Below are positions 44,432 through 53,149 of a stretch of DNA of 64,000 bases, one piece after another; the stretch's first letter is position 1; each line of letters starts with the position of its first letter. The position numbers and the translations under genes are program-made. The notes below the pieces were generated by a model, which had not been told where the DNA came from, did not search any database, and saw nothing but the letters and a program-made list of their open reading frames with translations. The stretch is from JAIPEI01 sp964443135 (lineage in GTDB: Bacteria > Desulfobacterota > DSM-4660 > Desulfatiglandales > HGW-15), in the NCBI GenBank assembly GCA_964443135.1, contig CAYUBQ010000006.1, positions 1-64,000 on the forward strand, read 5' to 3'.

Positions 44432-45764
44432 GGGGGTCCATCCGGTTGAACACGAGACCGCTGAGCACCTTGGGAAAGAAGTAGGTGGACTTCCTGGGCA
44501 TCACCAGGCGGTTCGAGGCGACCTCCCGGACGTGCTCGATTCTCGTGGGGTTGAGGAAGAACCCCATCTCGCAGGCCCCCGAGGCCACCGAGCCGAGGGC
44601 CCGTCCCATGTCGCTTTCATAGCAGAACCGGTCCTCGTCGTCCAGGGCCTCCAGGGAGTAGCCGAGGGACCGCTGAAAAATCAGGCGCGAGAGGACCAGG
44701 ACGTCCAGCTTCCGGAGGGAAGGATGCAGGTCCTCGCCCAGCTCCCGCTCCGCCCCGGGTCTCAACCGGAGGAGCAGGCCCTTTTCGTTCCCCCGGCGAA
44801 AGTGGGCGAACGCCACGGTGTCGCGGCCGGCCTTCTCGATCAGCTCCCGCATCGCGGAGGCGCGATCCGGGGCCTCCGAAAGCGTCCAGGGCAGGGGCGA
44901 GACCTCGAACCAGCGCTCCACGCCTTTGGGAAACCCCGTCTCCCGCTCGTCCCCGAGAAAGCGGATCAGCCGGTGGGAGGGAAGGACCGTGAGCCCCGGG
45001 GCGGCCATGTTGCTCAGGTACATCATGGTGAACTCGTGGGACCGATCGCTCGGCCGGTGCCCGTGCCTCGCCCGCATGAGATTCCTGTAGTTCCTGGCGG
45101 TCTCGTAGCGGTGGTGACCGTCGGCGATGAGCAGGGACCGCTCCCGCATGGCTTCGGCCGCCGCCGGAAAGACCGTCCGATCCCGGACCGCCCACACCCG
45201 GTGGGAGGTCCCGTCCGTGTACTCGAACGAGAGGTCCGGCGACCGTTCCAGGGACTCCCGGAAGGAGCCGAGGACGTCGTTCGACGGATCCTCGTACAAG
45301 GCGAAGACCTGGCTGAGCTGGGCGCCCGTGGCCCGCATCAGGCGAAGGCGATCGTCCTTGTGGGCGGAAAACGTCCTCTCGTGGGGGAGGATCACCGGCG
45401 ACCCCTCGTCCTCGATTCGAACGAGCCCGATCACGCCCCAGCGCGTCTTCGAGCCCGATCCGTCCCCCGGATCGTAGGTCAGGGACGTCACATGGAAGGC
45501 GGGGGCGGGGGACCGCACCAGCAGATCGGCTGCGACCCAGCGCTTCAGGGTCTCGGCGGTCCGGGTGTAGCGGTTGTCCCAGTCGGAGTCGCCGGTCTTC
45601 TTTTTCCCCAGGATCAACCGGATCGCGTTGTAGGGGGATGCGGCGTAGAGGGCTTCCTGCTCCTCCGGGGAGATCACGTCGTAGGGAGGCGCCAGCAGGG
45701 AAGCCGGGTCCCCGAGGCGGTCGAAGTCGTAGGTCCATCCATGAAAGGGGGCGATTTCCGCCAT
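44391..45764 (-). CDS. DUF1015 family protein
   Basis: A 457-residue DUF1015 protein, a widespread family often annotated as SpoOJ/ParA/ParB/RepB-like without good reason. Family phrases include LLAPPYDVISPEEQEAL near residue 23, RWGVIGLV, ILPHERTFSAHKDDR, LIADGHHRYETARNY and DPRELIQTP near the end. The HHR motif suggests nucleotide or phosphate binding. The ATG at 45764 has AGGA seven bases upstream; the longer frame runs into repeat copy E. The biological function is unknown. Confidence 0.9.
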   Translation of the reverse strand: MAEIAPFHGWTYDFDRLGDPASLLAPPYDVISPEEQEALYAASPYNAIRLILGKKKTGDSDWDNRYTRTAETLKRWVAADLLVRSPAPAFHVTSLTYDPGDGSGSKTRWGVIGLVRIEDEGSPVILPHERTFSAHKDDRLRLMRATGAQLSQVFALYEDPSNDVLGSFRESLERSPDLSFEYTDGTSHRVWAVRDRTVFPAAAEAMRERSLLIADGHHRYETARNYRNLMRARHGHRPSDRSHEFTMMYLSNMAAPGLTVLPSHRLIRFLGDERETGFPKGVERWFEVSPLPWTLSEAPDRASAMRELIEKAGRDTVAFAHFRRGNEKGLLLRLRPGAERELGEDLHPSLRKLDVLVLSRLIFQRSLGYSLEALDDEDRFCYESDMGRALGSVASGACEMGFFLNPTRIEHVREVASNRLVMPRKSTYFFPKVLSGLVFNRMDPRELIQTPQPLRPR

Positions 45765-45782
45765 GGTTCGTTCCTGCACCGA

Positions 45783-45885
45783 TCGACGGACGGCCTCGCA
45801 GAAAACCCGCTCAGCCGCCGCTGGAGACGCCATGACCCTTTGAGACCGCAGTGGCGGATCTCGAGGCTCGGGGCCATTCGGGAGA
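45783..45885 (-). repeat. MITE-like repeat copy E
   Basis: A diverged reverse-oriented copy (CAGAAAACCCGCTCAGCCGC to GGCGGATCTCGAGGCTCGGG), directly upstream of the DUF1015 start, so that gene's transcript must begin inside or cross it. Confidence 0.78.
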
Positions 45886-45935
45886 ATCGCTTTTCCTACC
45901 AGATCCATCGTGGATGTCAACCGATTTTGATTTCC

Positions 45936-45963
45936 TTGACGTGCTCCACTGAGCTCCTATAAT
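45936..45963 (+). promoter_or_regulatory. sigma70 promoter of the mtaD-like gene
   Basis: TTGACG (45936-45941), a 16-bp spacer and a perfect TATAAT (45958-45963), giving a leader of about 115 nt. Confidence 0.75.
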
Positions 45964-46082
45964 GCCCCCTACGGCGTTACAGAAGGGGCCGGCCCGGCAG
46001 CCCCGCATCGCATTCCGAGCGAGCACCAGCCCGACCCTCGAGAGTCATCGGCCCGGGAAGGCCACCGCACCGCGAGGCGCCC

Positions 46083-47432
46083 ATGCCTGCCAGCCCTCCG
46101 TCCGATCCCTCGCAGGAAGAGACCCCGGATCTGATCGTCCGCGGCGGAATCGTCCTGACCATGGTCGAGGGCCGCGCGCCCGTGCGTAACGGCGTCGTGC
46201 GGATCGGCGGGGGTCGCATCCTCTCCGTGGACGACGACGCAGGAGACACCCTCGACCCCGGTGTGGAGGTCCTGGACGCAGGGAACGCCGTTGTCCTGCC
46301 CGGCCTCGTGAACACCCACGGGCACACCGCCATGACCCTTTTCAGGGGCTTTGCCGACGACCTCCCCCTGGCCGAATGGCTCTTCGACCGCATCTTCCCG
46401 GCCGAGGCCCGATTCCTCGACCCGGGAACGGTCTACTGGGGAACCCTGCTGGGATGCCTGGAGATGATCGCCTCGGGCACCACGTGCGTCGCCGACGGCT
46501 ACTTTTTCCAGGACGCCGCCCTGGAGGCATTCGAACGGGCCGGTCTCCGCGCCCTGATCGCCCAGGGGGTGATCGACTTCCCGGCCCCGGGGGTCCCCCG
46601 TCCCGAGGACAACCTCACGGCGGGTCGCGCCTTCCTGGAGAGCTGGAACGGGTTCTCGGAGCGGATCAAACCCGGGCTGTTCTGCCACAGCCCCTCGACC
46701 TGCTCCGAGGCCACACTGCGAGGCGCCCTGGAGATCTCCCGCGAGTTCGGGGCGCCCCTCCAGACCCACCTCAGCGAGACCGCCGGGGAGGTGGAGGAGA
46801 TCGTGAAGCGCACCGGCGAGAGACCGGTGCTCTACCTGGACCGCATCGGGGTCTTGACCCCCGGGCTGATCGCCGCCCACGCCGTCCACCTGGACGCGGA
46901 AGAGATCGCCCTCCTCGCGGAAAGACGCGTGTGCATCGCGCACGTGCCGGAGAGCAACATGAAGCTCGCCTCGGGAGCGGCGCCCGTCCACGGGTTTCTG
47001 GAGGCGGGGCTGCGCGTGGGGCTCGGCACGGACGGGTGCGCAAGCAACAACAACCTGGATCTCGTTCGGGAAATGGACACGGCGGCCAAGCTGAGCAAGG
47101 TCGTCGACGGGGACCCCACCCACCTCGGTGCGGAGGCGGTCCTGCGGATGGCCACCTCGGGGGGCGCCGGGGTGATGGGGCTCGAACGGGAGATCGGCAC
47201 CCTGGAACCGGGGAAACGGGCCGATCTCATCGCCATCTGCCTGGATCGACCTCATCTGCAACCCCTGTACAACCCCGTCTCGACGATCGTTTACTCCGCC
47301 ACCGGCGCCGATGTCCGCCACACCGTGGTGGACGGCAAGGTGCTCATGAAGGACCGGCGTTTCACCGGCCTCGATCCGGATGAAGTCATGGACCGCGTGG
47401 AGAGCATCGCCCGGACCATCGGGCGGGGATGA
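46083..47432 (+). CDS. mtaD: amidohydrolase, MTA/SAH-deaminase type
   Basis: A 449-residue amidohydrolase of the MtaD/TrzN group, deaminases of 5'-methylthioadenosine and S-adenosylhomocysteine. Metal ligands: NTHGHTAMTLFRGFADDLPL near residue 78, the HLSET histidine near residue 225, AAHAVHLDAEEI and GTDGCASNNNLDL. The length and layout are standard. The ATG has GAGG five bases upstream. Its product could recycle the AdoMet by-products of the methylation genes downstream, though s-triazine- or guanine-like substrates cannot be excluded. Confidence 0.9.
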   Translation: MPASPPSDPSQEETPDLIVRGGIVLTMVEGRAPVRNGVVRIGGGRILSVDDDAGDTLDPGVEVLDAGNAVVLPGLVNTHGHTAMTLFRGFADDLPLAEWLFDRIFPAEARFLDPGTVYWGTLLGCLEMIASGTTCVADGYFFQDAALEAFERAGLRALIAQGVIDFPAPGVPRPEDNLTAGRAFLESWNGFSERIKPGLFCHSPSTCSEATLRGALEISREFGAPLQTHLSETAGEVEEIVKRTGERPVLYLDRIGVLTPGLIAAHAVHLDAEEIALLAERRVCIAHVPESNMKLASGAAPVHGFLEAGLRVGLGTDGCASNNNLDLVREMDTAAKLSKVVDGDPTHLGAEAVLRMATSGGAGVMGLEREIGTLEPGKRADLIAICLDRPHLQPLYNPVSTIVYSATGADVRHTVVDGKVLMKDRRFTGLDPDEVMDRVESIARTIGRG

Positions 47433-47437
47433 GTCGC

Positions 47438-47455
47438 AGGTCTGTCGGAACAGAC
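47438..47455 (+). terminator. hairpin after the mtaD-like gene
   Basis: GGTCTGT-CGGA-ACAGACC: a 7-bp perfect stem with a 4-base loop, starting 6 bp after the stop codon. There is no T-run, so this may be a transcript-end stabiliser rather than a classic terminator. Confidence 0.45.
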
Positions 47456-47619
47456 CGACCGGCGGCTCGCCGATCGGGAACGGGAAAGGATTGCTTTCGG
47501 CGACGGGAGTTGTTATGAGGTCGTCCTTCTTGCCGAGGTGCGGGGAATGTGGCCGGCGGCGGGGGTCGGGGATTTCCGGAGCGGACATCAGCGGGAGGCC
47601 TTCGTCATTGCGGGCCTCA

Positions 47620-47709
47620 ACCCGCCTTGGCCTCGAGTATCCGCCGCCCGAATATCCATGGGTGTGGCGTTTCCATCGGCGGGTGAGCGCTTTTTGCGAA
47701 TCCGTCAAT
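47620..47709 (+). repeat. MITE-like repeat copy F, interrupted by gap 2
   Basis: The copy ends ATCGGCGGGTGAGCGCTTTT then TGCGAATCCGTCAAT, after which the N-run begins. The last 33 bp are repeated exactly at 47810-47842, after the N-run. Confidence 0.85.
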
Positions 47710-47809
47710 NNNNNNNNNNNNNNNNNNNNNNNNNNNNNNNNNNNNNNNNNNNNNNNNNNNNNNNNNNNNNNNNNNNNNNNNNNNNNNNNNNNNNNNNNNN
47801 NNNNNNNNN
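47710..47809. other. assembly gap 2 (100 N)
   Basis: Exactly 100 N with the same 33-bp repeat end on both sides; the gap lies inside the MITE-like repeat and its true length is unknown. Confidence 0.98.
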
Positions 47810-47853
47810 CGGCGGGTGAGCGCTTTTTGCGAATCCGTCAATGAGGTTCTCCA

Positions 47854-49224
47854 ATGAAGAGAAGCAGAAAGATCCTTGTGACCCTTTTCACCGTGATCAT
47901 TCTCGCCGTTGTCGGCGTCTTTGCCTGGTTCTTCCTGCACGTGTTCGAGGGAGAGCCTCCCGAGGTGACGCTCGAGCCCCTGCCGGAGTATCTCTCCGAG
48001 GGTTCCCGCTTCACCCTGGAGGCCGGCGACGAGAAGGGAGGGCTGCGATCCCTCCGGGTCAGCATCGCACAGGCCGGACGCGAGGTCACCGTCGTCGAGA
48101 AGACCTTTCCCTACCAGGGGCTCTTCAACCGCGAAGGCGTCCACCGGCACGAGGCCGCCTTCGAGATCGACCCGCTCGTCCTCAACCTGGCCCAGGGAAG
48201 GGCGGAGCTCGAGGTGGAGCTGTTCGATTACTCCAGGCGCGGCGGAGGCGACGGCAATCGAACCCTGTTCACCCACAAGCTCACCGTGGACACCATTCCG
48301 CCGGCGATCCGGGCGCTGACCCGCCTCCACTACATCAATCAGGGCGGCAGCTGCCTCGTCGTCTATCAGACCTCCTCGGACACGGAGAAGAGCGGCGTCC
48401 TCGTGGACCGCAAGCTGTTCCCGGGCTTCCCTTCCAGCGGCGAGGACGCCTCGGGCAGTCATATCTGCTATTTCGCCGCTCCCCACGACCTGGACCCGAA
48501 AAGCCCGATCCTTCTCTGGGCGGAGGACCGCGCCGGAAACGAGACCCGCACCCCGTTCTACCACCGCATTCGGTCGAAGCGCTTTCGCGAGGACCGCATG
48601 AACATCACCGACGGGTTCCTCGACCGCATCCTCCCCTACTTTTCCTTCTTTCCGCTGGCCGGCAAGGAGACGCCGGTGGAGAGGTACATCGCCATCAACA
48701 ACGAGCTCAGACGGCAGAACCACCTCACCCTGGAGGAGATCCAGGGCCGGTCCGTGCCGAACCGGCTGTGGGAAGGGCCCTGGATGAGGCTGCCCAACGC
48801 GGCGACCATGGCCCGTTTCGCGGACCACCGCGTCTACTACCATCACGGCGAGCCGATCGACGAAAAAGACCATCTGGGCATCGACCTCGCGTCGCTGGCC
48901 AACTCCCCCGTGCCCGCAGCCAACCACGGCCGGGTGGTGCTCGCCGAAAGGCTGGGCATCTACGGGAAGACCGTCGTCCTGGATCACGGACAGCGCCTGA
49001 TGTCCCTGTACGGACACCTGAGCTCCATCCAGGTCTCCGAGGGACAGGAGGTCAAGCGGGGCGAGCAGCTCGGGACCACCGGCAGCACCGGTCTGGCCGG
49101 GGGAGACCATCTCCATTTCGGCGTCCTGGTCAGCGGGGTCCCGGTCAACCCCATCGAGTGGTGGGACCCCCACTGGATTCAAGACAACATATCCAAAAAA
49201 TTGGCGATCCTGGAGAAGCCGTAA
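47854..49224 (+). CDS. M23-family (LytM) metallopeptidase
   Basis: A 456-residue membrane-anchored M23 peptidase. One N-terminal helix (ILVTLFTVIILAVVGVFAWFFL) is followed by about 280 residues of Ig-like beta structure and then the LytM domain: zinc ligands in DHLGIDLA, HGQRLMSLYGHLS and DHLHFGVLV are all present, so it should be an active endopeptidase for peptidoglycan. GAGG stands seven bases before the ATG, just after the repeat and gap. It is probably periplasmic and may act in cell division or envelope remodelling. Confidence 0.92.
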   Translation: MKRSRKILVTLFTVIILAVVGVFAWFFLHVFEGEPPEVTLEPLPEYLSEGSRFTLEAGDEKGGLRSLRVSIAQAGREVTVVEKTFPYQGLFNREGVHRHEAAFEIDPLVLNLAQGRAELEVELFDYSRRGGGDGNRTLFTHKLTVDTIPPAIRALTRLHYINQGGSCLVVYQTSSDTEKSGVLVDRKLFPGFPSSGEDASGSHICYFAAPHDLDPKSPILLWAEDRAGNETRTPFYHRIRSKRFREDRMNITDGFLDRILPYFSFFPLAGKETPVERYIAINNELRRQNHLTLEEIQGRSVPNRLWEGPWMRLPNAATMARFADHRVYYHHGEPIDEKDHLGIDLASLANSPVPAANHGRVVLAERLGIYGKTVVLDHGQRLMSLYGHLSSIQVSEGQEVKRGEQLGTTGSTGLAGGDHLHFGVLVSGVPVNPIEWWDPHWIQDNISKKLAILEKP

Positions 49225-49254
49225 TCGACCGGCCTGCGATCCCGGCCATTTCGG

Positions 49255-49283
49255 TTGACTGACCAAGGCCCACATGTTACTTA
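49255..49283 (+). promoter_or_regulatory. putative promoter of the MarR gene
   Basis: TTGACT (49255-49260), a 17-bp spacer and TACTTA (49278-49283). The -10 overlaps the palindrome at 49279-49294, a layout expected for self-repression. Confidence 0.4.
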
Positions 49284-49294
49284 ACTTATTAAGT
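49279..49294 (+). promoter_or_regulatory. palindromic operator candidate for MarR
   Basis: ACTTAA-CTTA-TTAAGT: two perfect 6-bp arms with a 4-bp spacer in an AT-rich island of a GC-rich region, 50 bp upstream of the marR start and on top of its -10 box. Length and symmetry fit MarR-family operators. Confidence 0.6.
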
Positions 49295-49343
49295 CACATC
49301 AAAACCAGAGTGGCGAGCGGGCCCACCAGGAGGGAATGAGACC

Positions 49344-49838
49344 ATGACGAGCGAGCATCGTCCACCTCCCTCCCCTCCGACGCCTGCCACCGACAAGCAG
49401 GTGGCGATTCGGGAGATCATCTTCCAGATCCGGCGCCTGATGCAGGCCGGGTCGCTCTACACCAAGGAGCTGAACAAGAAGTACCAGGTCAGCGCCGCCC
49501 AACTCAACTGCCTGATTGCACTGTATGAAAACGGCTCTCTATCCTCTTCCCAGATCGCCCGCCACATCTTCGTCAAGCCCAGCACGGTTACCGGAATCAT
49601 CGACCGGCTCGAGCAGAAAGGCCTGGCCAGAAGGACGCGACAGTCCGCCGACCGCCGGGTCATCACCATCGAGCTCACCGAGCCCGGAGAGCGGCTGGCC
49701 GAGCATGCCCCACCGCCCATTCAGCAGAAGATCATGGACGGTCTGGCCGTGCTCTCCGCCGAGGAGACGGATACCATCCTCCTCGGACTGCGGAGGCTCA
49801 CGCAGATGCTGGACGTCCAGGACCTCGAGGTCGAGTAA
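49344..49838 (+). CDS. MarR-family transcriptional regulator
   Basis: A 164-residue winged-helix MarR regulator. The DNA-reading helix lies in SSSQIARHIFVKPSTVTGIIDRL and the wing in LARRTRQSADRRVITIELTEPG; dimerisation helices are at both ends. Ligands of the family are usually small aromatic or thiol-reactive compounds, not predictable here. It is the first gene on the plus strand of the MttB/amidotransferase cluster, 370 bp upstream of mttB copy 1, and likely controls both itself and that cluster. Confidence 0.93.
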   Translation: MTSEHRPPPSPPTPATDKQVAIREIIFQIRRLMQAGSLYTKELNKKYQVSAAQLNCLIALYENGSLSSSQIARHIFVKPSTVTGIIDRLEQKGLARRTRQSADRRVITIELTEPGERLAEHAPPPIQQKIMDGLAVLSAEETDTILLGLRRLTQMLDVQDLEVE

Positions 49839-49954
49839 TCCCTTGCCTACCGGCCACTGCGAACGCCCGCTCCCGCCGGGCATCTCCGGGACCAACCCGT
49901 TCCAGGCCTCCGTGCTTCGCAGGAGCCCCCACCTGCTTCCCGGAGAAAAAGCCC

Positions 49955-49983
49955 TTGACGGCACGCTCGAATCGAGATATAAG
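49955..49983 (+). promoter_or_regulatory. sigma70 promoter of mttB copy 1
   Basis: TTGACG (49955-49960), a 17-bp spacer and TATAAG (49978-49983). The leader to the GTG start at 50209 would be about 215 nt. The AT-rich stretch right after the -10 includes AGTTAA, which matches a part (TTAACT, reversed) of the upstream MarR palindrome. The rest of 49839-50208 holds no gene. Confidence 0.7.
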
Positions 49984-50208
49984 TTTTCAGTTAAAAAGAT
50001 TTCTGCTGAGACCTTCATGGCAGTAAGGCCCGATGGCGCACGGCGGGGTCCACGGCTCCCGGACCGGCCGGAGCCTTTCGAACGCCGGCCCGGGAGCGGG
50101 GTCGGGAACCATCCGGTACCCGTTTTCTACTGACTCGAAAGCCCGTGCAGATGCGACCGTCCGCTCACGACCGGGCCGCCGCACGGGCAGCAAAAGGAGA
50201 AACCCATC

Positions 50209-51423
50209 GTGAATCAAGCACAGATCGAACAGTCCGAGGCCGTCTTCGGCAAGGAGACCGTGGAGATGCTTCTGCGGGTCCACAAGGATGCCCTGTGGAT
50301 CCTGGAAAACGTGGGCGTGGGATGCAAGCAGCCGGAGATCCTGCGGGTGTTCCAGGAACAGGAGGCCGAGGGACTGGCCTACGTCTACGAGAACCGGATC
50401 TTCGTCACCAACGACCTGGTGGATAAGTGCCTCCAGACCGTCCCCAAGGCGGACGACTTCTTCGTCCCGAGGAACAGCTTCTTCATCGGCGGGACCGCCC
50501 CCTACGTCTACGACGACGAGGCCGGCGAAGGGGGCATCTTCCCGAAGCCGGAGCACGCGGCCAGGATCGCGCAGATCGCCGAGGCGAACGACATCGTCAG
50601 CGGCATGGGCCGGGGCATCAAGCTCAAGGACGAAGTGGAGCAGATGAACATCATGGTGGAGAACTGCAGCAAGCCCATGTACTTCGCCGTGACCTCGGAC
50701 GAGTCCCTCCGGCGCGCCGTGGAGATCTACGAGAAGAAGAAGGACATCATGATCGTCTTCTGCCTGACCCGCTCCCCCCTGGAGGTGAACGAGAACTTCT
50801 CCGAGCACTTCTACAAGGTGGCCGAGGCGGGCCTGCCCGTGTTCGACTCGGCCATGCCCATGGCCGGGATCAGCGCCCCTTACTGCTTCAACGGCGTGCT
50901 GGCCATGACCCATGCGGAGGTCCTCTTCGGTCTCTGCACCACCCAGCTCGTGAACCCCGGCGTGACCTTCATCCACGCGGGGTTTCCGACCATCGCCGAT
51001 CCGAGCATCGAGTACAACCCGAACTACGGCCTGGTCAGCCACTTTCTCCTGAACCTCTTCATGACCCACCTGAACATGATGCTGGACCTCCCCTCCTGCC
51101 AGAGCGCGGGGACCACCCACGAAGAGCACCCCACGGAGAGGGCCTACCGGGACTGCCGGAACGGCCAGGCCATGTGCAAGAAGTACGGGTTCCACATGAT
51201 CCGGCACCCCTTCTCGTTCCTCCGCTACCTGATCGACTTCTCGTTCGAGAAGCTGGACAAGGGGATGCGCATCGCGGAAGAGGTCACCGCCGAAGACGCA
51301 CCCGAGGTCGTCATGCCCGCTTACGACGAGCGCGGCATGGAGTCCATCAAGAACATCGGGCTCGGCATGTACATGGAGGACCCGCTCACCACGGCCAACC
51401 TGGGCAAGGTGTTCGTGGAGTAG
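50209..51423 (+). CDS. MttB-family methyltransferase, copy 1 (short, non-pyrrolysine)
   Basis: A 404-residue protein of the trimethylamine methyltransferase (MttB) family, which moves a methyl group from a quaternary or tertiary amine to a corrinoid protein. There is no in-frame amber codon, so it belongs with the pyrrolysine-free members such as glycine betaine methyltransferases. It is about 70-90 residues shorter than typical members. Recognisable blocks: ALWILENVGVGCKQPEIL, AMPMAGISAPYCFNGVLAMT, AEVLFGLCTTQLVNPGVTFI. The start is GTG with AGGAG nine bases upstream. It shares the same core with copy 2 at 55482-56702. No corrinoid protein gene is near. Confidence 0.88.
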   Translation: MNQAQIEQSEAVFGKETVEMLLRVHKDALWILENVGVGCKQPEILRVFQEQEAEGLAYVYENRIFVTNDLVDKCLQTVPKADDFFVPRNSFFIGGTAPYVYDDEAGEGGIFPKPEHAARIAQIAEANDIVSGMGRGIKLKDEVEQMNIMVENCSKPMYFAVTSDESLRRAVEIYEKKKDIMIVFCLTRSPLEVNENFSEHFYKVAEAGLPVFDSAMPMAGISAPYCFNGVLAMTHAEVLFGLCTTQLVNPGVTFIHAGFPTIADPSIEYNPNYGLVSHFLLNLFMTHLNMMLDLPSCQSAGTTHEEHPTERAYRDCRNGQAMCKKYGFHMIRHPFSFLRYLIDFSFEKLDKGMRIAEEVTAEDAPEVVMPAYDERGMESIKNIGLGMYMEDPLTTANLGKVFVE

Positions 51424-51486
51424 AACCGGCCGCACGGAAGGTCGAGTGACCCGTCAAACGATCATTTTTCAGAAGGAGTGAACATC

Positions 51487-52971
51487 ATGGCAAGCATCGC
51501 GGGAGTCATCTCCCAGCACGGACGCATGGAAGTGGACGCCACCAAGCAGTTGAGAAAGATGCTCCGTCTCACCAGGCACCGGGGACAGGACAACAGCATC
51601 GTGCGCACGCTTTTCGACGAACGGGGGGCCGTGGGCGCGAACGAGATCAACGTCACCCGCAGGAGGACCTACGCCACGTCGCTGGAGGAAAGGCCCTACG
51701 TCCTGTTCGACGGCGAGCTCTCCAACGAGCGGCCCGAGGGGGATAACGACATCGGCGTTCTCATGGATCTTTACGAGAAGTACGAGCAGGACTCCTTCTC
51801 CCGCCTCGACGGCATCTTCTCGCTGGCCATCGTGGAAAAGGACGAGGAGGTGATCCTGGCGAGGGATCACGTGGGATCCAGGCCCATCTTCTACGGCTGG
51901 GACAACCACACCTTCTACTTCAGCACGGAGATGAAGGGTCTCGTGGACCACGTCCAGTTCGACATCCAGGAGCTGCCGCCGGGCCACGTGTACAGCTCCA
52001 AGAAGGGGCTGCGGTACTTCGAGGCCTTTCAACCCCAGATCCCGGAGGTCGGCGACGATCTCCAGGAATGCGCCCGGAACCTGCGGGAGCTCATGATCGA
52101 TGCGGTGCGCAACCGGGTGGACGGCGTGGGCGCCGTCTCCCTGAGCGGCGGACTGGACAGCTCCATCGTGGCGGCCGTCGCCAAGGAGTTCAACCCGAAC
52201 CTCAAGCTGTTCACGGGCACCATCGAGAAGGCGCCGGGGCCGGACCTCGAGAACGCCAGGCTCATGGCCGACTTCCTGGGCCTGGAGCATTTCGTCTACG
52301 AGATCACGGACCGGGACATCGTGAACTTCATCCCCGACGCCGTCTGGTATCTGGAGAGCTTCGACGAGGACTGCATCAACGGGGTGATCTCCAACTACTA
52401 CGTCTCCAAGATGGTCAAGGAGCACACCAACAGCGTGATGGTCGGGGAAGGCGCGGACGAGCTCTTCGGCGGCTACCGGATGGTCCTCAAGAACCCCAAG
52501 GTGAAGAGCGCCGAGCAGAGAGAGCGGCTCGCACGAAAGCTGGTGGAGATCGCCTACAACACGGCCCTCCGGCGGTTGGACCGGGCGTGGATGGCCAACG
52601 GCGTGGACTACCAGACGCCTTTCCTGGACTCCAAGGTCGTGGCGTTCAGCAAGAAGATCCCCATGGCCTGGAAGATCTACGGCGACAACCAGGTCGAGAA
52701 GTACGTGCTGAGGGAGGCCTTTCGCGACATGCTCCCCGAGCAGATCGCCAACCGGGAGAAGCTGCGCTTCTCCATGGGCGTCGGCATGGACGACATCATG
52801 GACGAGATCATCGCTTCCATCATCGACCCGGACGAGATCAAGAAGCGACCCAAGGCCGCCTACGGCATGCCGTTCGCATCCTTCAAGGAGCTCTACTACT
52901 ACGACCTGTTCCTGCAGCAGTTCCCGCCGTCTTACGAGAAGCAGACGGTCCGGTGGGATCCGTTCAAGTAG
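51487..52971 (+). CDS. asparagine-synthetase-like ligase without the glutaminase cysteine
   Basis: A 494-residue homologue of asparagine synthetase B. The C-terminal ATP-using synthetase half is intact (PP-loop VSLSGGLDSSIVAAVAKEF near residue 218, GEGADELFGGYR near 325, DYQTPFLDSKVV). The N-terminal half is a class II amidotransferase fold but begins MASIAGVISQHG: the invariant Cys2 is missing. GGAG lies eight bases before this ATG; the GTG at 51478 would also not supply a cysteine at position 2. It should therefore use free ammonia or another amine, as beta-lactam synthetase does. It follows mttB copy 1 by 63 bp. Confidence 0.9.
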   Translation: MASIAGVISQHGRMEVDATKQLRKMLRLTRHRGQDNSIVRTLFDERGAVGANEINVTRRRTYATSLEERPYVLFDGELSNERPEGDNDIGVLMDLYEKYEQDSFSRLDGIFSLAIVEKDEEVILARDHVGSRPIFYGWDNHTFYFSTEMKGLVDHVQFDIQELPPGHVYSSKKGLRYFEAFQPQIPEVGDDLQECARNLRELMIDAVRNRVDGVGAVSLSGGLDSSIVAAVAKEFNPNLKLFTGTIEKAPGPDLENARLMADFLGLEHFVYEITDRDIVNFIPDAVWYLESFDEDCINGVISNYYVSKMVKEHTNSVMVGEGADELFGGYRMVLKNPKVKSAEQRERLARKLVEIAYNTALRRLDRAWMANGVDYQTPFLDSKVVAFSKKIPMAWKIYGDNQVEKYVLREAFRDMLPEQIANREKLRFSMGVGMDDIMDEIIASIIDPDEIKKRPKAAYGMPFASFKELYYYDLFLQQFPPSYEKQTVRWDPFK

Positions 52972-53014
52972 ACCCGGACGCAGGCTGGGGAGGGGCTCGC
53001 CCCCCCGAGACAGG

Positions 53015-53116
53015 ATGGAGCCGCAAAAAGCCTCGAGCCTCGAGATCCGCCCTCGAAACGTCAACAGGTCATGGCGTTCCCGGCGGCGGGTGAGCGGGTC
53101 TTTGCGAATCCGTCAA
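53015..53116 (+). repeat. MITE-like repeat copy G
   Basis: A full 102-bp copy from ATGGAGCCGCAAAAAGCCTC to GTCTTTGCGAATCCGTCAA, between the asparagine-synthetase-like gene and the FAD oxidoreductase gene. It ends 34 bp before the latter's start. Confidence 0.87.
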
Positions 53117-53149
53117 CCATCGATCGACAGAGAACGGAGGAAGCAGATC

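Noticed and set aside
44391..45764. DUF1015 gene as a ParB/SpoOJ chromosome-partition protein
   Set aside because: Some databases use that label, but the sequence has no ParB helix-turn-helix or GERRWRA-type box.
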